A DNA stretch of 32,180 nt from Chryseobacterium sp. 36-9 (GTDB lineage: Bacteria > Bacteroidota > Bacteroidia > Flavobacteriales > Weeksellaceae), in contig MKVE01000017.1 in NCBI GenBank assembly GCA_001898785.1, forward strand, positions 76,687 through 108,866, read 5' to 3'. Below are positions 32,173-32,180 of the stretch, piece by piece. The notes beneath the pieces are model-generated. The model saw only the letters and a list, made by a program, of their open reading frames with translations. It had not been told where the DNA came from and did not search any database. Position numbers and translations under genes: made by a program. How positions within the stretch are numbered: the first letter of the stretch is position 1; each line of letters starts with the position of its first letter.

Positions 32173-32180
32173 GATTTATT

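Overview
The window looks like chromosomal DNA of a flavobacterium, most likely Chryseobacterium or a close relative in the Weeksellaceae. The evidence is AT-rich DNA, promoters with the Bacteroidetes TAnnTTTG (-7) box and an upstream TTG, starts without Shine-Dalgarno sequences, a PUR-type DUF3276 protein, a PorZ-like type IX secretion protein beside recO, a bacillithiol BshB1 deacetylase, and several POT peptide transporters. Genus assignment is an inference.

Layout. 1-1344: end of a TPR protein, bshB1 and tRNA-His(GTG). 1409-3854: two adjacent AT-rich GT-C type membrane glycosyltransferase-like genes. 3890-9029: PUR-domain protein, ABC exporter half-subunit, mqo with a small unknown gene behind it, and dapA. 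9030-9398: a gene-poor gap with the dapA promoter and a GC-rich hairpin element. 9399-14569: a tight + strand run with a 5'-nucleotidase split into two genes in reverse domain order, porZ, recO and a GNAT acetyltransferase. 14562-24768: mostly - strand, with recG, a secreted thioredoxin-like protein, three POT transporters, a DUF1016/YhcG PD-(D/E)XK nuclease wedged between two of them, a + strand GNAT gene, and a secreted unknown. 24850-25374: a type II toxin-antitoxin pair. 25425-27560: secreted dipeptidyl peptidase IV. 27561-28028: an intergenic gap filled by fifteen degenerate 21-bp tandem units. 28029-29987: trhO with an extra C-terminal barrel, and 5-formyltetrahydrofolate cyclo-ligase. 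30144-32080: a tiny Ala-rich lipoprotein from a consensus promoter, facing an operon for a membrane-anchored HTH-like protein and a lipoprotein.

How the genes fit together. DPP IV and the three POT carriers form a natural extracytoplasmic peptide scavenging set: dipeptides are released outside the cytoplasm and then imported. PorZ belongs to the secretion machinery for T9SS cargo. Most of the rest is housekeeping (bacillithiol, malate oxidation, lysine/peptidoglycan precursor, recombination repair, tRNA modification, folate).

Most unusual signals: (1) the 21-bp array at 27636-27950, fixed in period but divergent in sequence; (2) a shared TTTGTAAA/TTTACAAA palindrome next to two promoters at 30008-30038 and 32122-32147; (3) the TrhO C-terminal fusion; (4) a POT paralogue with Lys in place of the conserved helix-7 Glu. 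All statements are from reading the sequence; no database search was run.
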